The notes under the pieces: model-generated
Told to the model about the DNA's origin: nothing
The model's input: only the letters and a program-made list of their open reading frames with translations
The model's database searches: none
Shown: positions 28,341-36,611 of the stretch, one piece after another
Layout of the letters: each line of letters begins with the position of its first letter
Numbering within the stretch: position 1 is the stretch's first letter
Made by a program: the position numbers and the translations under genes
Source: Brasilonema angustatum HA4187-MV1
GTDB taxonomy: Bacteria; Cyanobacteriota; Cyanobacteriia; Cyanobacteriales; Nostocaceae
Direction: 5' to 3'
NCBI GenBank assembly: GCA_019359695.1
Contig: JAHHGV010000002.1
Coordinates: 124,001-188,000, forward strand
DNA: 64,000 nt

Positions 28341-28598
28341 TAGTACCGTTGTCAACCCCTTCTTGCCAGTAAAAACCTCCTCTGACTCACATTTTTTAAA
28401 CGTGGGTCACTGTTCCCTCTTCTTTCTTTCGTGTTTCCTGTGAACTACTACAGGTCAGCGAGCTGTTTTGGTTCAAGCATTTTTCTACCCAAAACCATAA
28501 AACAAAGTGAATAACACACTTTATATAGTAATTCTATCTGAGTTATGAGAATTACTTCTAGTTTCATTGTCCAAAAATTTGACTTTTATCAGAGGTGT

Positions 28599-29498
28599 TT
28601 ACTTTTGTCGTGATAGTGCTACTTTGAGTTTTCCACAAGCTTTTTCAATCGCATCTATACTCCCAGGGTTGACAAGTCCGTAGTAGTCGAACTCGTAGAC
28701 TCGATTATTTTTCGTTGCTTGGAGTTGATTCCAAAAAGATTCTGATTTAAAAGATTTTAATAATCCAGGTAGAGGACTAACAACAATTAATACTTCTGGA
28801 TTTGCTTCCAAAACTTTCTCAGCAGAAAGCGTCACATAACCAGGTACTGAAAATTTACCTTGTAAATCTGCTGATACATTTTTCGCTTGAAATTTCTCTA
28901 ACAAATTTCCTGCCCAACTTTTTCTGCTTGGTGACAAAATTGGTTGACGGCTAACCAGCACTAATGTGGAAGGATTCTGAATCGATTTCTCAGGCAAAAA
29001 AGTTTGATAGCGGTTTAATAGCGGCGTTGGATCAGCATTAACTATTTTTGCCAAAGTTTTGGTTAAATCTTGTAATTTTTCCCAACTATCAACCTTAGTC
29101 AGTAAAGTTGTTATACCCAGTTCTTTGAGTTTGTCGGTAGTCGGATTAGAAAAACCTTCAGCGCCAATAACCAAATCCGGTTTCAGTGCTACAATTTTTT
29201 CTAAATTTGGTGGTGTTTGCTCCTGACTCACACGCGGAATATCTTTAAATCGTGAGTCATTTTTGAATAAATTGCTACCACTCATCCCGATTAATTTTGT
29301 GCTATCAAGTTGCTCAACAATATCAGATGATAGAGATGAGAGGGTTACAATTCTTTTAGCTGACTGTTGGGTTTGCTGCGATGTAGAGGTAGTACTAGTC
29401 GTTGCACTTGTACAAGCAAAAGTGACCAAACTTAACCACAGTATTAATCCAAATAGTATAACACGACGTTGCATAATTACCCGATAATTTTTATTCAT
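28599..29498 (-). CDS. iron/B12-type ABC transporter substrate-binding lipoprotein
   Basis: 299 aa from ATG 29498, whose start overlaps the stop of the ATPase gene by 8 bp (translational coupling). A lipoprotein signal (LFGLILWLSLVTFAC) gives lipid attachment at Cys. The mature part is a TroA/FecB/BtuF-like periplasmic binding fold: RIVTLSSLSSDIVEQL, KPDLVIGAEGF, LGITTLLTKVDSWEKL, LEANPEVLIVVSPL. It binds an iron chelate or cobalamin; the sequence does not tell which. Its permease is found 4.5 kb away at 34830-35828. Confidence 0.9.
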   Translation of the reverse strand: MNKNYRVIMQRRVILFGLILWLSLVTFACTSATTSTTSTSQQTQQSAKRIVTLSSLSSDIVEQLDSTKLIGMSGSNLFKNDSRFKDIPRVSQEQTPPNLEKIVALKPDLVIGAEGFSNPTTDKLKELGITTLLTKVDSWEKLQDLTKTLAKIVNADPTPLLNRYQTFLPEKSIQNPSTLVLVSRQPILSPSRKSWAGNLLEKFQAKNVSADLQGKFSVPGYVTLSAEKVLEANPEVLIVVSPLPGLLKSFKSESFWNQLQATKNNRVYEFDYYGLVNPGSIDAIEKACGKLKVALSRQK

Positions 29499-30300
29499 TA
29501 TTAGATGCGGCTTCGTATTCCTCATCAATAGCAGCCAACGAGCAAATTTGCAAACCAACTGGTGTTTCCAATACAGCAACTTCTATACCCAAAACATCAG
29601 CCAAATGTTCAGGCGTCAAAACTATCCTTGGTTCTCCTACTGCCCAAATTTTACCTTGGCACAACAATGCAATGCGAGAGCTATACCTTGCGGCTAAATT
29701 CACATCATGCAACACTGTGATAATGGATAACTTTTGTTCTTTGTTGAGTTGTTTGAGCAGTTCTAGTAACTGCAACTGGTAGCGGATATCTAAATAAGTA
29801 GTTGGTTCATCTAATAGCAAAACTTGCGGATCTTGAGCTAAGGCTAACGCCAAAAAAGCTCTTTGTCGTTCACCACCGGATAATTGTTCGACAGGGCGAT
29901 CGCACAAAGATTGCATCCTAGTTAATTCTAAAGCTTTCTCAACTTTATCTCTATCCTGTGCGTTTAATTCCCATTGCCACCAAGGTTGATGGGGTGTGCG
30001 CCCTAAAGAAACCAACTGTCGCACTGATAACCCCGCAGGTATCGTTTGCTGTTGCGGTAATAACGCCAGTTTTTGAGCGACAGCAGTAGCTTTTTGGGTG
30101 TGAATAACTTTTCCATCCAGCAGTACAGCGCCTGTTTGCGGTTTCAGCAGGCGACTCATGAGTTTTAGGAGGGTGGATTTTCCAGAACCATTCGCACCGA
30201 TTAGACTCAGCCATTCTCCGGCTTGGAGTGCGAGAGTGATTTCTTGGACAATTGGTTTATTATCGTATCCACCACTGAGATTGTTTGTTTCTAATGGCAT
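29491..30300 (-). CDS. iron/B12-type ABC transporter ATP-binding protein
   Basis: 269 aa from ATG 30300 (MPLETNNLSGGYDNKPIV). The frame extends upstream, but that extension lies in the xisI remnant and is not protein-like. GANGSGKST (Walker A), LSGGERQRAFLALALAQ (signature), VLLLDEPTTYLDI (Walker B) and HDVN (switch His) identify a FecE/BtuD-like ATPase. Followed with 8-bp overlap by the binding protein. The missing permease partner is separated by the 30.3-34.8 kb islet. Confidence 0.92.
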   Translation of the reverse strand: MPLETNNLSGGYDNKPIVQEITLALQAGEWLSLIGANGSGKSTLLKLMSRLLKPQTGAVLLDGKVIHTQKATAVAQKLALLPQQQTIPAGLSVRQLVSLGRTPHQPWWQWELNAQDRDKVEKALELTRMQSLCDRPVEQLSGGERQRAFLALALAQDPQVLLLDEPTTYLDIRYQLQLLELLKQLNKEQKLSIITVLHDVNLAARYSSRIALLCQGKIWAVGEPRIVLTPEHLADVLGIEVAVLETPVGLQICSLAAIDEEYEAASNNE

Positions 30301-30332
30301 TCTATTACGCCAATCCATTACATAAGAGCTTC

Positions 30333-30752
30333 TCACCCCACCGCAAAGTCTGTGTACTGTCGCACATGAGGTGCATGATATGCTAGCACAATGTCCTGCT
30401 TCGGAACTCCTCGCGCCACAAGCTGATCTGCGATACGCCTTTGGCGTCTGCGCTTTGCGCAATCGCATCCTCTGTTCCGTCATGCTGCACCCAAATTTTT
30501 CCATTCTTAATATCCACATGCAGCACACAACCATAGATCCGAGTGCTACTATTTTTCCAACCTACATTCACAAGCTGATAGCGTACGCCTTTGGCGTCTG
30601 CGCTTTGCGCAATCGCTCGTCGTGTCAAATATCGTCTCGCTTTCTATCGGATCATTAGGCGTTAGCGTAGCGGCTCCTCCGGAGCATCGCAGTTTTGCCC
30701 GTTGACTCAGCAACTCCTGAATATATTGACGATATAAACTTACTTTATCCAT
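30333..30752 (-). pseudogene. xisI: xisI-like gene broken by three short repeats
   Basis: The three reading frames from ATG 30752 read, in order: MDKVSLYRQYIQELLSQ and IESETIFDTT; then YQLVNVGWKNSSTRIYGCVL and DIKNGKIWVQHDGTED; then ADQLVARGVPKQDIVLAYH, PHVRQYTDFAVG and stop at 30333. This is a XisI (fdxN-element excision controlling factor) protein. It carries a 30-bp in-frame insert (CGATGCTCCGGAGG...) and two copies of a repeat (TGCGCAAAGCGCAGACGCCA...) of 28 and 29 bp. Removing all three gives 333 nt, i.e. 110 aa, the normal XisI length. Removing the last two also recreates GCGATCGC at both sites. No xisH is adjacent. Confidence 0.85.
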
Positions 30753-30808
30753 TGTGCAATCTCCTTGTTCTCTGTGTCATAGACTAAGAGGATATTTGAA
30801 AAGTATTG

Positions 30809-30925
30809 GGCGAATATAATTCGCTACTACACAAGCGAAGTCCGCCTGCGCGGACTAATGGAAAATTAAGGGTTTCAAACCCGCGTAGGCGGGTTTTGCC
30901 TGTATAGCCGCGATTTCTAATCGCC
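30809..30925. mobile_element. MITE-like inverted repeat
   Basis: Left arm 30809-30855 (GGCGAATATAATTCGCTACT...CCGCCTGCGCGG) is an imperfect inverted copy of right arm 30877-30925 (CCGCGTAGGCGGG...TAATCGCC). The centre is ~20 bp and non-coding. This is a common non-autonomous palindromic repeat form in cyanobacteria. Confidence 0.5.
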
Positions 30926-31026
30926 GGGTCTTTTTGCTATATGACGGCTGCCGAAGACAAAATAAAGGGTAAGAATGGAGTTCTAAAATTGTACTGCACA
31001 TATATCGCACTTGCGTAAAAGAACCC

Positions 31027-32118
31027 ATGAAACTAACTGGTCCGCAATACAAACAATTCACACAAGCTCTACTTGAGGCATTTCCAGAACAGCAAAGACT
31101 TGCTGAAGTCGTAAGATTCCAGTTTGAAAAAAACCTAAATGCAATCGCCATGGGCAATGACTTACAAGCAATTGTCTTTAGATTGATTCAAGCAGCAGAA
31201 GCTGAGGGATGGGTTGATAAACTGATTGCAGGTGCTCGTGAATCAAATCCTGGAAATTCAGGATTATTTGTCTTTGCCCAAGAATTCAATCTTGCGACTC
31301 CTATGCCACCACAGCTATCAGCAAGAGGCGCATTAGAGAAAATTATTAAGAAAACGAATAGTTTTCTAGACGTGAATACATGGCGAGAAAAGTTAGGCAC
31401 AATTGAAGCGCAAGTCTGCCGCATAGAAATTAGTAATAACAATAATACTAAAGAATTTGGAACAGGTTTTTTGATTGCACCAAATGTGGTAATGACCAAT
31501 TACCATGTCATCGAATCTGTGGATTCAGGACAAGCAAATGCCAGCAATGTTATTCTGTGTTTTGACTATAAACAACTAGCGGATGGCAATATTATCAACC
31601 AAGGTACAGAATATCGCTTAGTAGAGGATGACTGGCTGATTGATAAAAGTCCTTACACCAAAAATACTTTACCAACACCTGACGAATTAGATTATGCTTT
31701 GCTTCGGGTAGATGGAGTTCCTGGAGAAGAAGCGATCGCGAAAAACTCTGATCCAAATGCTCCACAGCGAGGATGGATTTCATTACCTACCCAATCTTAT
31801 GAATTTTTGCCTGAGACTCCATTATTAATAGTGCAACATCCAAAAGCCGAGCCATTAAAATTGGCGTTTGACACAGATGCTATTATTAACATCAACGAAA
31901 ATGGCACAACTGTTAAATATAAAACGAATACTCAGCCTGGTTCCTCTGGTTCTCCATGTTTTGACATTAACTGGAATTTAGTAGCGCTGCATCATAGCGG
32001 TGATCCTGACAGGAGAAATCCAACTTACAACGCGGGAACACCGTTCAGTGCTATTTGTTCACGTTTAGAGAAGCAAGGTTTATTGGCTGATTTACGAAGT
32101 GGTCAACCAATATGGTGA
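31027..32118 (+). CDS. EAD1 domain fused to trypsin-like serine protease (conflict-system effector)
   Basis: 363 aa. Residues ~1-90 (LTGPQYKQFTQALLEAFPEQ, VVRFQFEKNLNAIAMGNDLQ, VFRLIQAAEAEGWVDKLI, ARESNPGN) match the effector-associated domain EAD1, an adaptor that pairs components of bacterial NTPase-centred conflict systems. Residues ~115-355 are a trypsin-like protease: FGTGFLIAPNVVMTNYHVIES holds the His, LDYALLRVDG the Asp, and TQPGSSGSPCFD the Ser. No signal peptide, so cytoplasmic. The next gene carries a second EAD1. Known family logic suggests the protease is switched on when a partner with the same EAD senses a target. No STAND NTPase is in the window. Confidence 0.85.
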   Translation: MKLTGPQYKQFTQALLEAFPEQQRLAEVVRFQFEKNLNAIAMGNDLQAIVFRLIQAAEAEGWVDKLIAGARESNPGNSGLFVFAQEFNLATPMPPQLSARGALEKIIKKTNSFLDVNTWREKLGTIEAQVCRIEISNNNNTKEFGTGFLIAPNVVMTNYHVIESVDSGQANASNVILCFDYKQLADGNIINQGTEYRLVEDDWLIDKSPYTKNTLPTPDELDYALLRVDGVPGEEAIAKNSDPNAPQRGWISLPTQSYEFLPETPLLIVQHPKAEPLKLAFDTDAIININENGTTVKYKTNTQPGSSGSPCFDINWNLVALHHSGDPDRRNPTYNAGTPFSAICSRLEKQGLLADLRSGQPIW

Positions 32119-32149
32119 ATATTTATTTATGCTCAGATCTTGGCACAAT

Positions 32150-32500
32150 TGTCTCGTTCCTTGTCTCTGGCAAGGAATGTAGCAATGGAGGCTCTGCCTC
32201 CTGAGCTACTAGAGGCAGAGCCTAAGCGAATTTCATTCCCAAGCAAAGCGCCTGGGAACGAGAGTGACGCTTTGCATTCTCGTCCGCCTGGGATTTAAAT
32301 CCCAGTCTCATAGCAAAAGTCGTCTAAAGACGACTGTAAGTAGCTCAACCTAATTCGTGAAATGTCATTGCGAGCAAAACGCAGTGGAGCGAAGCAATCG
32401 CAAGAATCGTATTTTATGTTTTTTTATGTTGACCTACTTATAAGCTTTGAAGTCTACTTTAGTAGACTTAGGCTGTGAGCCTCGGAATTAATTCCGAGGC
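32150..32500. repeat. cluster of palindromic repeats between the two EAD1 genes
   Basis: The 441-bp gap holds an imperfect long hairpin (TCGTTCC at ~32153 to GGGAACGA at ~32261, with paired GAGGCTCTGCC/GGCAGAGCC) and four perfect palindromes: CTGGGATTTAAATCCCAG (32288-32305), AGTCGTCTAAAGACGACT (32318-32335), AAGTCTACTTTAGTAGACTT (32450-32469) and a 22-bp one starting GCCTCGGAATT (32479-32500). There is no gene. It is likely a nested set of non-autonomous repeats. Confidence 0.75.
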
Positions 32501-32559
32501 GGTCAAAATTGGCTATCAGCAGCAAAATTTTATTTTTTCTAACTATGGAGTAGCCGTTA

Positions 32560-33711
32560 ATGGGTTTGTCTGGAGAAACAATAAGGAAAATAAGAGAAGC
32601 ACTAAAATCTGCCTTTCCAAACCGCGACGAACTGGTGATGATGCTACGCATGGAACTTGATATAAGCGAATCAGAAGTTCCTAATCATTCCAACTATAAT
32701 TTAGTTGTTTTCCACTTAATACAGCAGCTTGACAGCCAAAATCGTATACCAGAATTAATTAAAGGAGCGTTGAATGAACGACGTGGTAATCCCGATTTAC
32801 AGCAAGTCGCTCAAGAAATTAACGCTATCTATTCCAACAGCAACAAATCACTTTTAAAATGGTTTGAATTTGATGTGGTAACGGTGAATGCCCAAGGTTG
32901 GAAAATCGCTCGCAAAAGATGTCGAGCACAATACTTTACGGAAGACTTAGGAAACGGAGTTACCCTAGAAATGGTTGAAATACCTGGTGGTACATTTATG
33001 ATGGGCGCACCAAAAAATGAGCAAGGTAGTAAAGATAACGAACGTCCCCAACACCAAGTCACAGTTCAACCCTTCTTCATGGGTAGATATCCGGTCACTC
33101 AAGCACAATGGAGAGCCGTAGCGGCTTTACCTCAAGTCAACAAAGAACTAGACCCAAATCCGTCTTACTTTAAAGGAGATAACCGACCAGTAGAGCGAAT
33201 TTCTTGGTATGATGCATTGGAATTTTGTGCTAGACTTAATTTTAGAATAAATTTCACAGCGGGAAGGGATTATCGGTTACCCAGCGAAGCGGAGTGGGAA
33301 TATGCTTGTCGTGCAGGTACAATGACGCCCTTTTACTTTGGTGAGACAATAACGACTGATTTAGCAAATTATGATGGTAACTACACTTACGGAAATGCTC
33401 CCAAGGGAGAATATCGGCAAGAAACGACAACCGTAGGAAGTTTTCCACCAAATGCCTTTGGTTTATACGACATGCATGGCAATGTTTTGGAATGGTGTGC
33501 TGATACTTGGCATCCGAACTATGAAGGCGCACTGAAAGATGGCAGTGAATGGATAGCTGAGAATAATAATAATCATTTGCTGCGTGGTGGTTCTTGGCAC
33601 TACGTTCCCGATCGCTGCCGTTCGGCGTCTCGCCTCAACGACGATGAGGGCGTCGGGAACATCTTCGGCTACGACGGTTTCCGCGTTGCGTGTTCCGCCG
33701 CGTGGACTTAG
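32560..33711 (+). CDS. EAD1 domain fused to FGE/sulfatase-modifying-factor (C-type-lectin fold) domain, candidate DGR target
   Basis: 383 aa. Residues ~3-88 are EAD1 (SGETIRKIREALKSAFPNRD, MMLRMELDISESEV, VFHLIQQLDSQNRIPELIKG). After a linker, residues ~130-380 are an FGE-sulfatase domain: VEIPGGTFMMGAP, HQVTVQPFFMGRYPVTQAQW, PVERISWYDALEFCARLN, YRLPSEAEWEYACRAG, FGLYDMHGNVLEWCADTW and LLRGGSW...GFRVACS. The active-site Cys pair of true FGE is not evident, so it is probably a binding domain. The last ~40 codons are GC-rich and N-N-C/T biased, as in variable repeats made by diversity-generating retroelements. Partner: the EAD1-protease just upstream. Confidence 0.87.
   Translation: MGLSGETIRKIREALKSAFPNRDELVMMLRMELDISESEVPNHSNYNLVVFHLIQQLDSQNRIPELIKGALNERRGNPDLQQVAQEINAIYSNSNKSLLKWFEFDVVTVNAQGWKIARKRCRAQYFTEDLGNGVTLEMVEIPGGTFMMGAPKNEQGSKDNERPQHQVTVQPFFMGRYPVTQAQWRAVAALPQVNKELDPNPSYFKGDNRPVERISWYDALEFCARLNFRINFTAGRDYRLPSEAEWEYACRAGTMTPFYFGETITTDLANYDGNYTYGNAPKGEYRQETTTVGSFPPNAFGLYDMHGNVLEWCADTWHPNYEGALKDGSEWIAENNNNHLLRGGSWHYVPDRCRSASRLNDDEGVGNIFGYDGFRVACSAAWT
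33586..33705 (+). other. candidate DGR variable repeat (VR) within the FGE-domain gene
   Basis: Between GGTGGTTCTTGG and GGTTTCCGCGTTGCGTGTTC, the codons are CAC TAC GTT CCC GAT CGC, TGC CGT TCG GCG TCT CGC, CTC AAC GAC GAT GAG GGC and GTC GGG AAC ATC TTC GGC TAC GAC. Constant residues (P, CRSA, R, GFRV) alternate with codons that differ from AAC/AAT mainly at the first two positions and end in C or T. That is what adenine-specific mutagenesis of an AAY-rich template produces. No template repeat or reverse transcriptase is in the window. Confidence 0.65.
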
Positions 33712-33889
33712 TAGCCCTTTATACTTTTGTCCTTTTCCCCTTTATTCTTTTTTCTTTTCTCTGTGTCAGCGGAGCGGAGCGGAGCGAGATAATTTTTTTC
33801 AGGAAATAGAGTTGCTCAAAATACAACCCACTTGAATATTCTAATTTAAAAATCTCTAAAACACAACTATTTCAATAAAAACGTCAAAG

Positions 33890-33929
33890 CTTCGGCTTCG
33901 CTCAGCTTTGATCCTGAGCGAAGCCGAAG
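33890..33929. terminator. 16-bp perfect hairpin between convergent genes
   Basis: CTTCGGCTTCGCTCAG (33890-33905) and CTGAGCGAAGCCGAAG (33914-33929) with an 8-nt loop lie between the FGE-domain gene and the SGNH gene. It could be a bidirectional terminator or simply a dispersed palindromic repeat; there is no clear T-run. Confidence 0.45.
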
Positions 33930-33952
33930 GGTCAATTGTCAAGTTTCATAAA

Positions 33953-34807
33953 TCAGCTCTGGGAAGACCACATCTTGCTGACAACATACCAAGCCAAATT
34001 TTGAATTATTGCAGCATCTATTTCGCTCAAACTCTCTAACCTAATTTTGTTTCCTTCTTGTGGAGTTCCAAATTGAGTGCTGTAGATACGACGACTCAAG
34101 CCTACTGGATTTTTTTCATAGAATTTTGCATAGAACACACACGCCGCTACATACGATCCAATCGGACTAGGGTGACTTTGATCCGGATAGTAAAGGTTCA
34201 ATTTTGGATTCTCCTCCTGAACTTTTTGCCAAGCCAGTCCAACAGGTGCAACCTCAGCTCCGAGTTCTTTAGCAATCTTCATATACGAATCGGTCAATAT
34301 CTGTTGCGTTTGGGGTCGATTCTCTCTTGCCCAAGTTAGGTAGAAAACTGTTCGGGCGTTAACTCGTTTGATTTCGGCATCAAACAAACGGGCATATTCG
34401 TACATCACCTTCGGATCGCTAATCGGTAAAGTACTCTGTTCTTGCAGCACTACATAGTCCCATCGGGAATTCTGAATTCGCTTAAGTGCTTCACCACGCT
34501 CCCAATTACTTTTCAGCGTCGCTCCACCAACTGTCACCATTTCAGTTTCCAGCCTTCTGGTTTCTCTGGCTGAAATGGACAACTGTTGCGTCAACCAGGG
34601 AAGGTCATTGACATAAGTATAACTGTTACCAATAAATAAAACTCTGAGTGGCTGCTGATGGGATACTGCTGCATCAACCTGTTTCTGGATCATCCCCATG
34701 CTAGAAACCACTGAAAATAGAATTAACCCAATCCAGTATTTTATCTTGCTTTTTTTCATTACCGCGCTCGAAGATTGTAACATAACGGCTAGTAGTCGCT
34801 GCATCAT
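33953..34807 (-). CDS. SGNH/GDSL-like hydrolase, exported
   Basis: 284 aa; the true start may be the later Met (MKKSKIKYWIGL, at 34759), which gives a clean signal peptide ending VDAA. LRVLFIGNSYTYVNDLPWL is SGNH block I, DYVVLQEQST resembles the Gly/Asn blocks, and YYPDQSHPSPIGSYVAAC is the terminal D-x-x-H block. The substrate is unknown (an ester or glycan-linked acyl group). It lies 22 bp after the ABC permease on the same strand, so it is probably in the same operon, perhaps processing a siderophore or cell-surface ester. Confidence 0.8.
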   Translation of the reverse strand: MMQRLLAVMLQSSSAVMKKSKIKYWIGLILFSVVSSMGMIQKQVDAAVSHQQPLRVLFIGNSYTYVNDLPWLTQQLSISARETRRLETEMVTVGGATLKSNWERGEALKRIQNSRWDYVVLQEQSTLPISDPKVMYEYARLFDAEIKRVNARTVFYLTWARENRPQTQQILTDSYMKIAKELGAEVAPVGLAWQKVQEENPKLNLYYPDQSHPSPIGSYVAACVFYAKFYEKNPVGLSRRIYSTQFGTPQEGNKIRLESLSEIDAAIIQNLAWYVVSKMWSSQS

Positions 34808-34829
34808 CTGTCACGACTAAAGCAGGATA

Positions 34830-35828
34830 CTAACTAAAATTTCCTTTACGTTGATACAGCAACCAAATAAACAGAGGCGATCCAAAAAGCGCCGTAACAG
34901 CACCAACTGGTAACTCCACAGCACCCAAGCGAGACAGCAAATCAGCGGCTGTCAAGACTAAAGCACCACCAACAGCACTCAATGGCAAAACAACTCGATA
35001 ATCTGTGCCAACGAACAAGCGGATACCATGAGGAACGATTAAGCCGACAAAACCAATTAATCCGGCGACACTCACAGCACCTGCAGCTAATAGTGTCGCA
35101 ATAGCACCGATAAAAATGCGCGATCGCACCAAGGAAACCCCCAACCCAACTGCCAAATCATCTCCCAAATTCAGCAAGTTGACACTTCTACCTAACAAAC
35201 TTCCTAATAATAAGGATAAACAAATATATGGTCCCGCAATTACTACAAGATTCCATCCTCTTCCATTCAAGCTGCCAATCAACCAATTTAACGCGACTTG
35301 CACTTGTCCATTATCTGTCAACAGCAACAATAGCGATTGAATTGATCCAAATAGTGAGCTAATCGCGACTCCACCCAAGATAAGGCGTTCAATTGAAATC
35401 CCATCTCCACTCTTAGCAAGCAGATAAACAAAAAGAGTTGTTAACAAACCGCCAACCCAAGCAGCCAAAGGAACCCAACTCTGTAATATTCCTAACGTGA
35501 ATATTGGCACAACGACTAAACCAGCACCAGCAGAGATACCCAATAAGAACGGATCTGCCAATCCATTGCGCAGCATTCCTTGAAGCAGTGCGCCAGACAT
35601 TCCCAAAGCCGCACCCACCAATATTGCTGCTAGAGTGCGAGGTAGTCGTAAATCCCAGAGAATTGTTTGATAGAGCGTATCACCTTGACGGAGTATTGCT
35701 TGCCACAATTGAGATGGAGTCATCCCAACCGCTCCAAATGACAGGGAAAGCCCTATCATGAAAAATAGTGCAACACTCAGTAAAAGAGTTGTCACTAGCA
35801 CACGGTTACTTGAAATTCTTTTATGCAC
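34830..35828 (-). CDS. FecCD-family ABC transporter permease (iron chelate/B12)
   Basis: 332 aa, about ten hydrophobic helices. Family segments: LWDLRLPRTLAAILVGAALGMSGALLQGMLRNGLADPFLLGISAGAGL near the N-terminus and AGLIGFVGLIVPHGIRLFVGTDYRVVLPLSAVGGALVLTAADLLSR near the C-terminus. It forms the membrane channel for the ATPase/binding-protein pair at 28.6-30.3 kb, which lies in the same orientation beyond the islet. The 5' region (35829-36611) carries IS-like hairpins rather than a recognisable metal-responsive box. Confidence 0.93.
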   Translation of the reverse strand: MHKRISSNRVLVTTLLLSVALFFMIGLSLSFGAVGMTPSQLWQAILRQGDTLYQTILWDLRLPRTLAAILVGAALGMSGALLQGMLRNGLADPFLLGISAGAGLVVVPIFTLGILQSWVPLAAWVGGLLTTLFVYLLAKSGDGISIERLILGGVAISSLFGSIQSLLLLLTDNGQVQVALNWLIGSLNGRGWNLVVIAGPYICLSLLLGSLLGRSVNLLNLGDDLAVGLGVSLVRSRIFIGAIATLLAAGAVSVAGLIGFVGLIVPHGIRLFVGTDYRVVLPLSAVGGALVLTAADLLSRLGAVELPVGAVTALFGSPLFIWLLYQRKGNFS

Positions 35829-35919
35829 TTAACTATCAATTGCTACTTTTAATACTGAAAATAACTAAATAATACAGATAGTCTATTTTCTTTGATATTA
35901 ACTTAACTTCTTCGTCGTA

Positions 35920-36465
35920 AGTCCCCCGCTATAGTGGTACTCCACTTAGCGCGGGGATATAAGACGGGCGACGACGATTGCATCTTTGACTAATTCTTGC
36001 CTCCGGCAAGAGAAGAAAAAGATGTATGTTAGCGGAGCGGCGCGTTAGCGCGAAGTTGCCAATCTTTGCGGAATGCACATAGTTAACGTTTTATACTGTT
36101 ATTGGTTGCTGACCCACCCACTCGGCTGACAACAAAGGTCACAGTAGCGGTTCGACGCTTACCACGGTAACTAGCGAGAGAAAGGGGGAAAGATTCCGGT
36201 CACTGGTTCGTATGATTACGCTCTACGGTAAAAAATAAGCCATACAGGAATGTACGGACAAACTATCTGCCTTTGGAAGAAGGGCGGCTGCGCGGGTTCC
36301 CACGAGGGATAAAGGTTGAAAAACCAGAGATGTTGTGTAAGACCATTACCGACTTGAGTGTCGGACATTTAGCAATAAGTGTACCCAACGTGGCAACGAC
36401 AAATGAGACGCGAAGCCCCCACTATACCGCTTGCGGTTAGTGGTGGGTACTTCACTACGCTAATT
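35920..36465. mobile_element. IS200/IS605-like remnant bounded by two C-rich hairpins
   Basis: CCCCCGCTATAGTGG...CCACTTAGCGCGGGG (35925-35957) and CCCCCACTATACCG...CGGTTAGTGGTGGG (36417-36448) are hairpins of the kind found at IS605-family ends. The ~460 bp between them carry no long frame. The segment lies in the 783-bp gap between the permease and the toxin-antitoxin pair. Probably a decayed or non-autonomous element. Confidence 0.4.
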
Positions 36466-36611
36466 TTCGTCCTTTCTTAAAGATGAAAGAATATTCTTAG
36501 CTCTCACACACCCAATTCAGAAGCGACTTTCCATGTAGAGGTTCTGATCTAAAGGTGAGTCGTTAGTTTGTCGAGTAAATTGAACTAAAATCAAGGCAGG
36601 AGGATCTGATT

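Noticed and set aside
30301-30534. N-terminal extension of the ABC ATPase
   Set aside because: The extension is antibiotic-like nonsense composition (Cys/Ser-rich) and coincides with the xisI remnant read in another frame.
36060-36240. Possible cobalamin riboswitch upstream of the FecCD permease
   Set aside because: A stretch like ACTGTGA and a loose GTCAG box exist on the minus strand, but the conserved B12 box and the GGGAA/GGTG core could not be found in order.
36100-36420. Group II intron remnant
   Set aside because: No domain V/VI motif and no reverse transcriptase; IS605-type hairpins explain the structure better.
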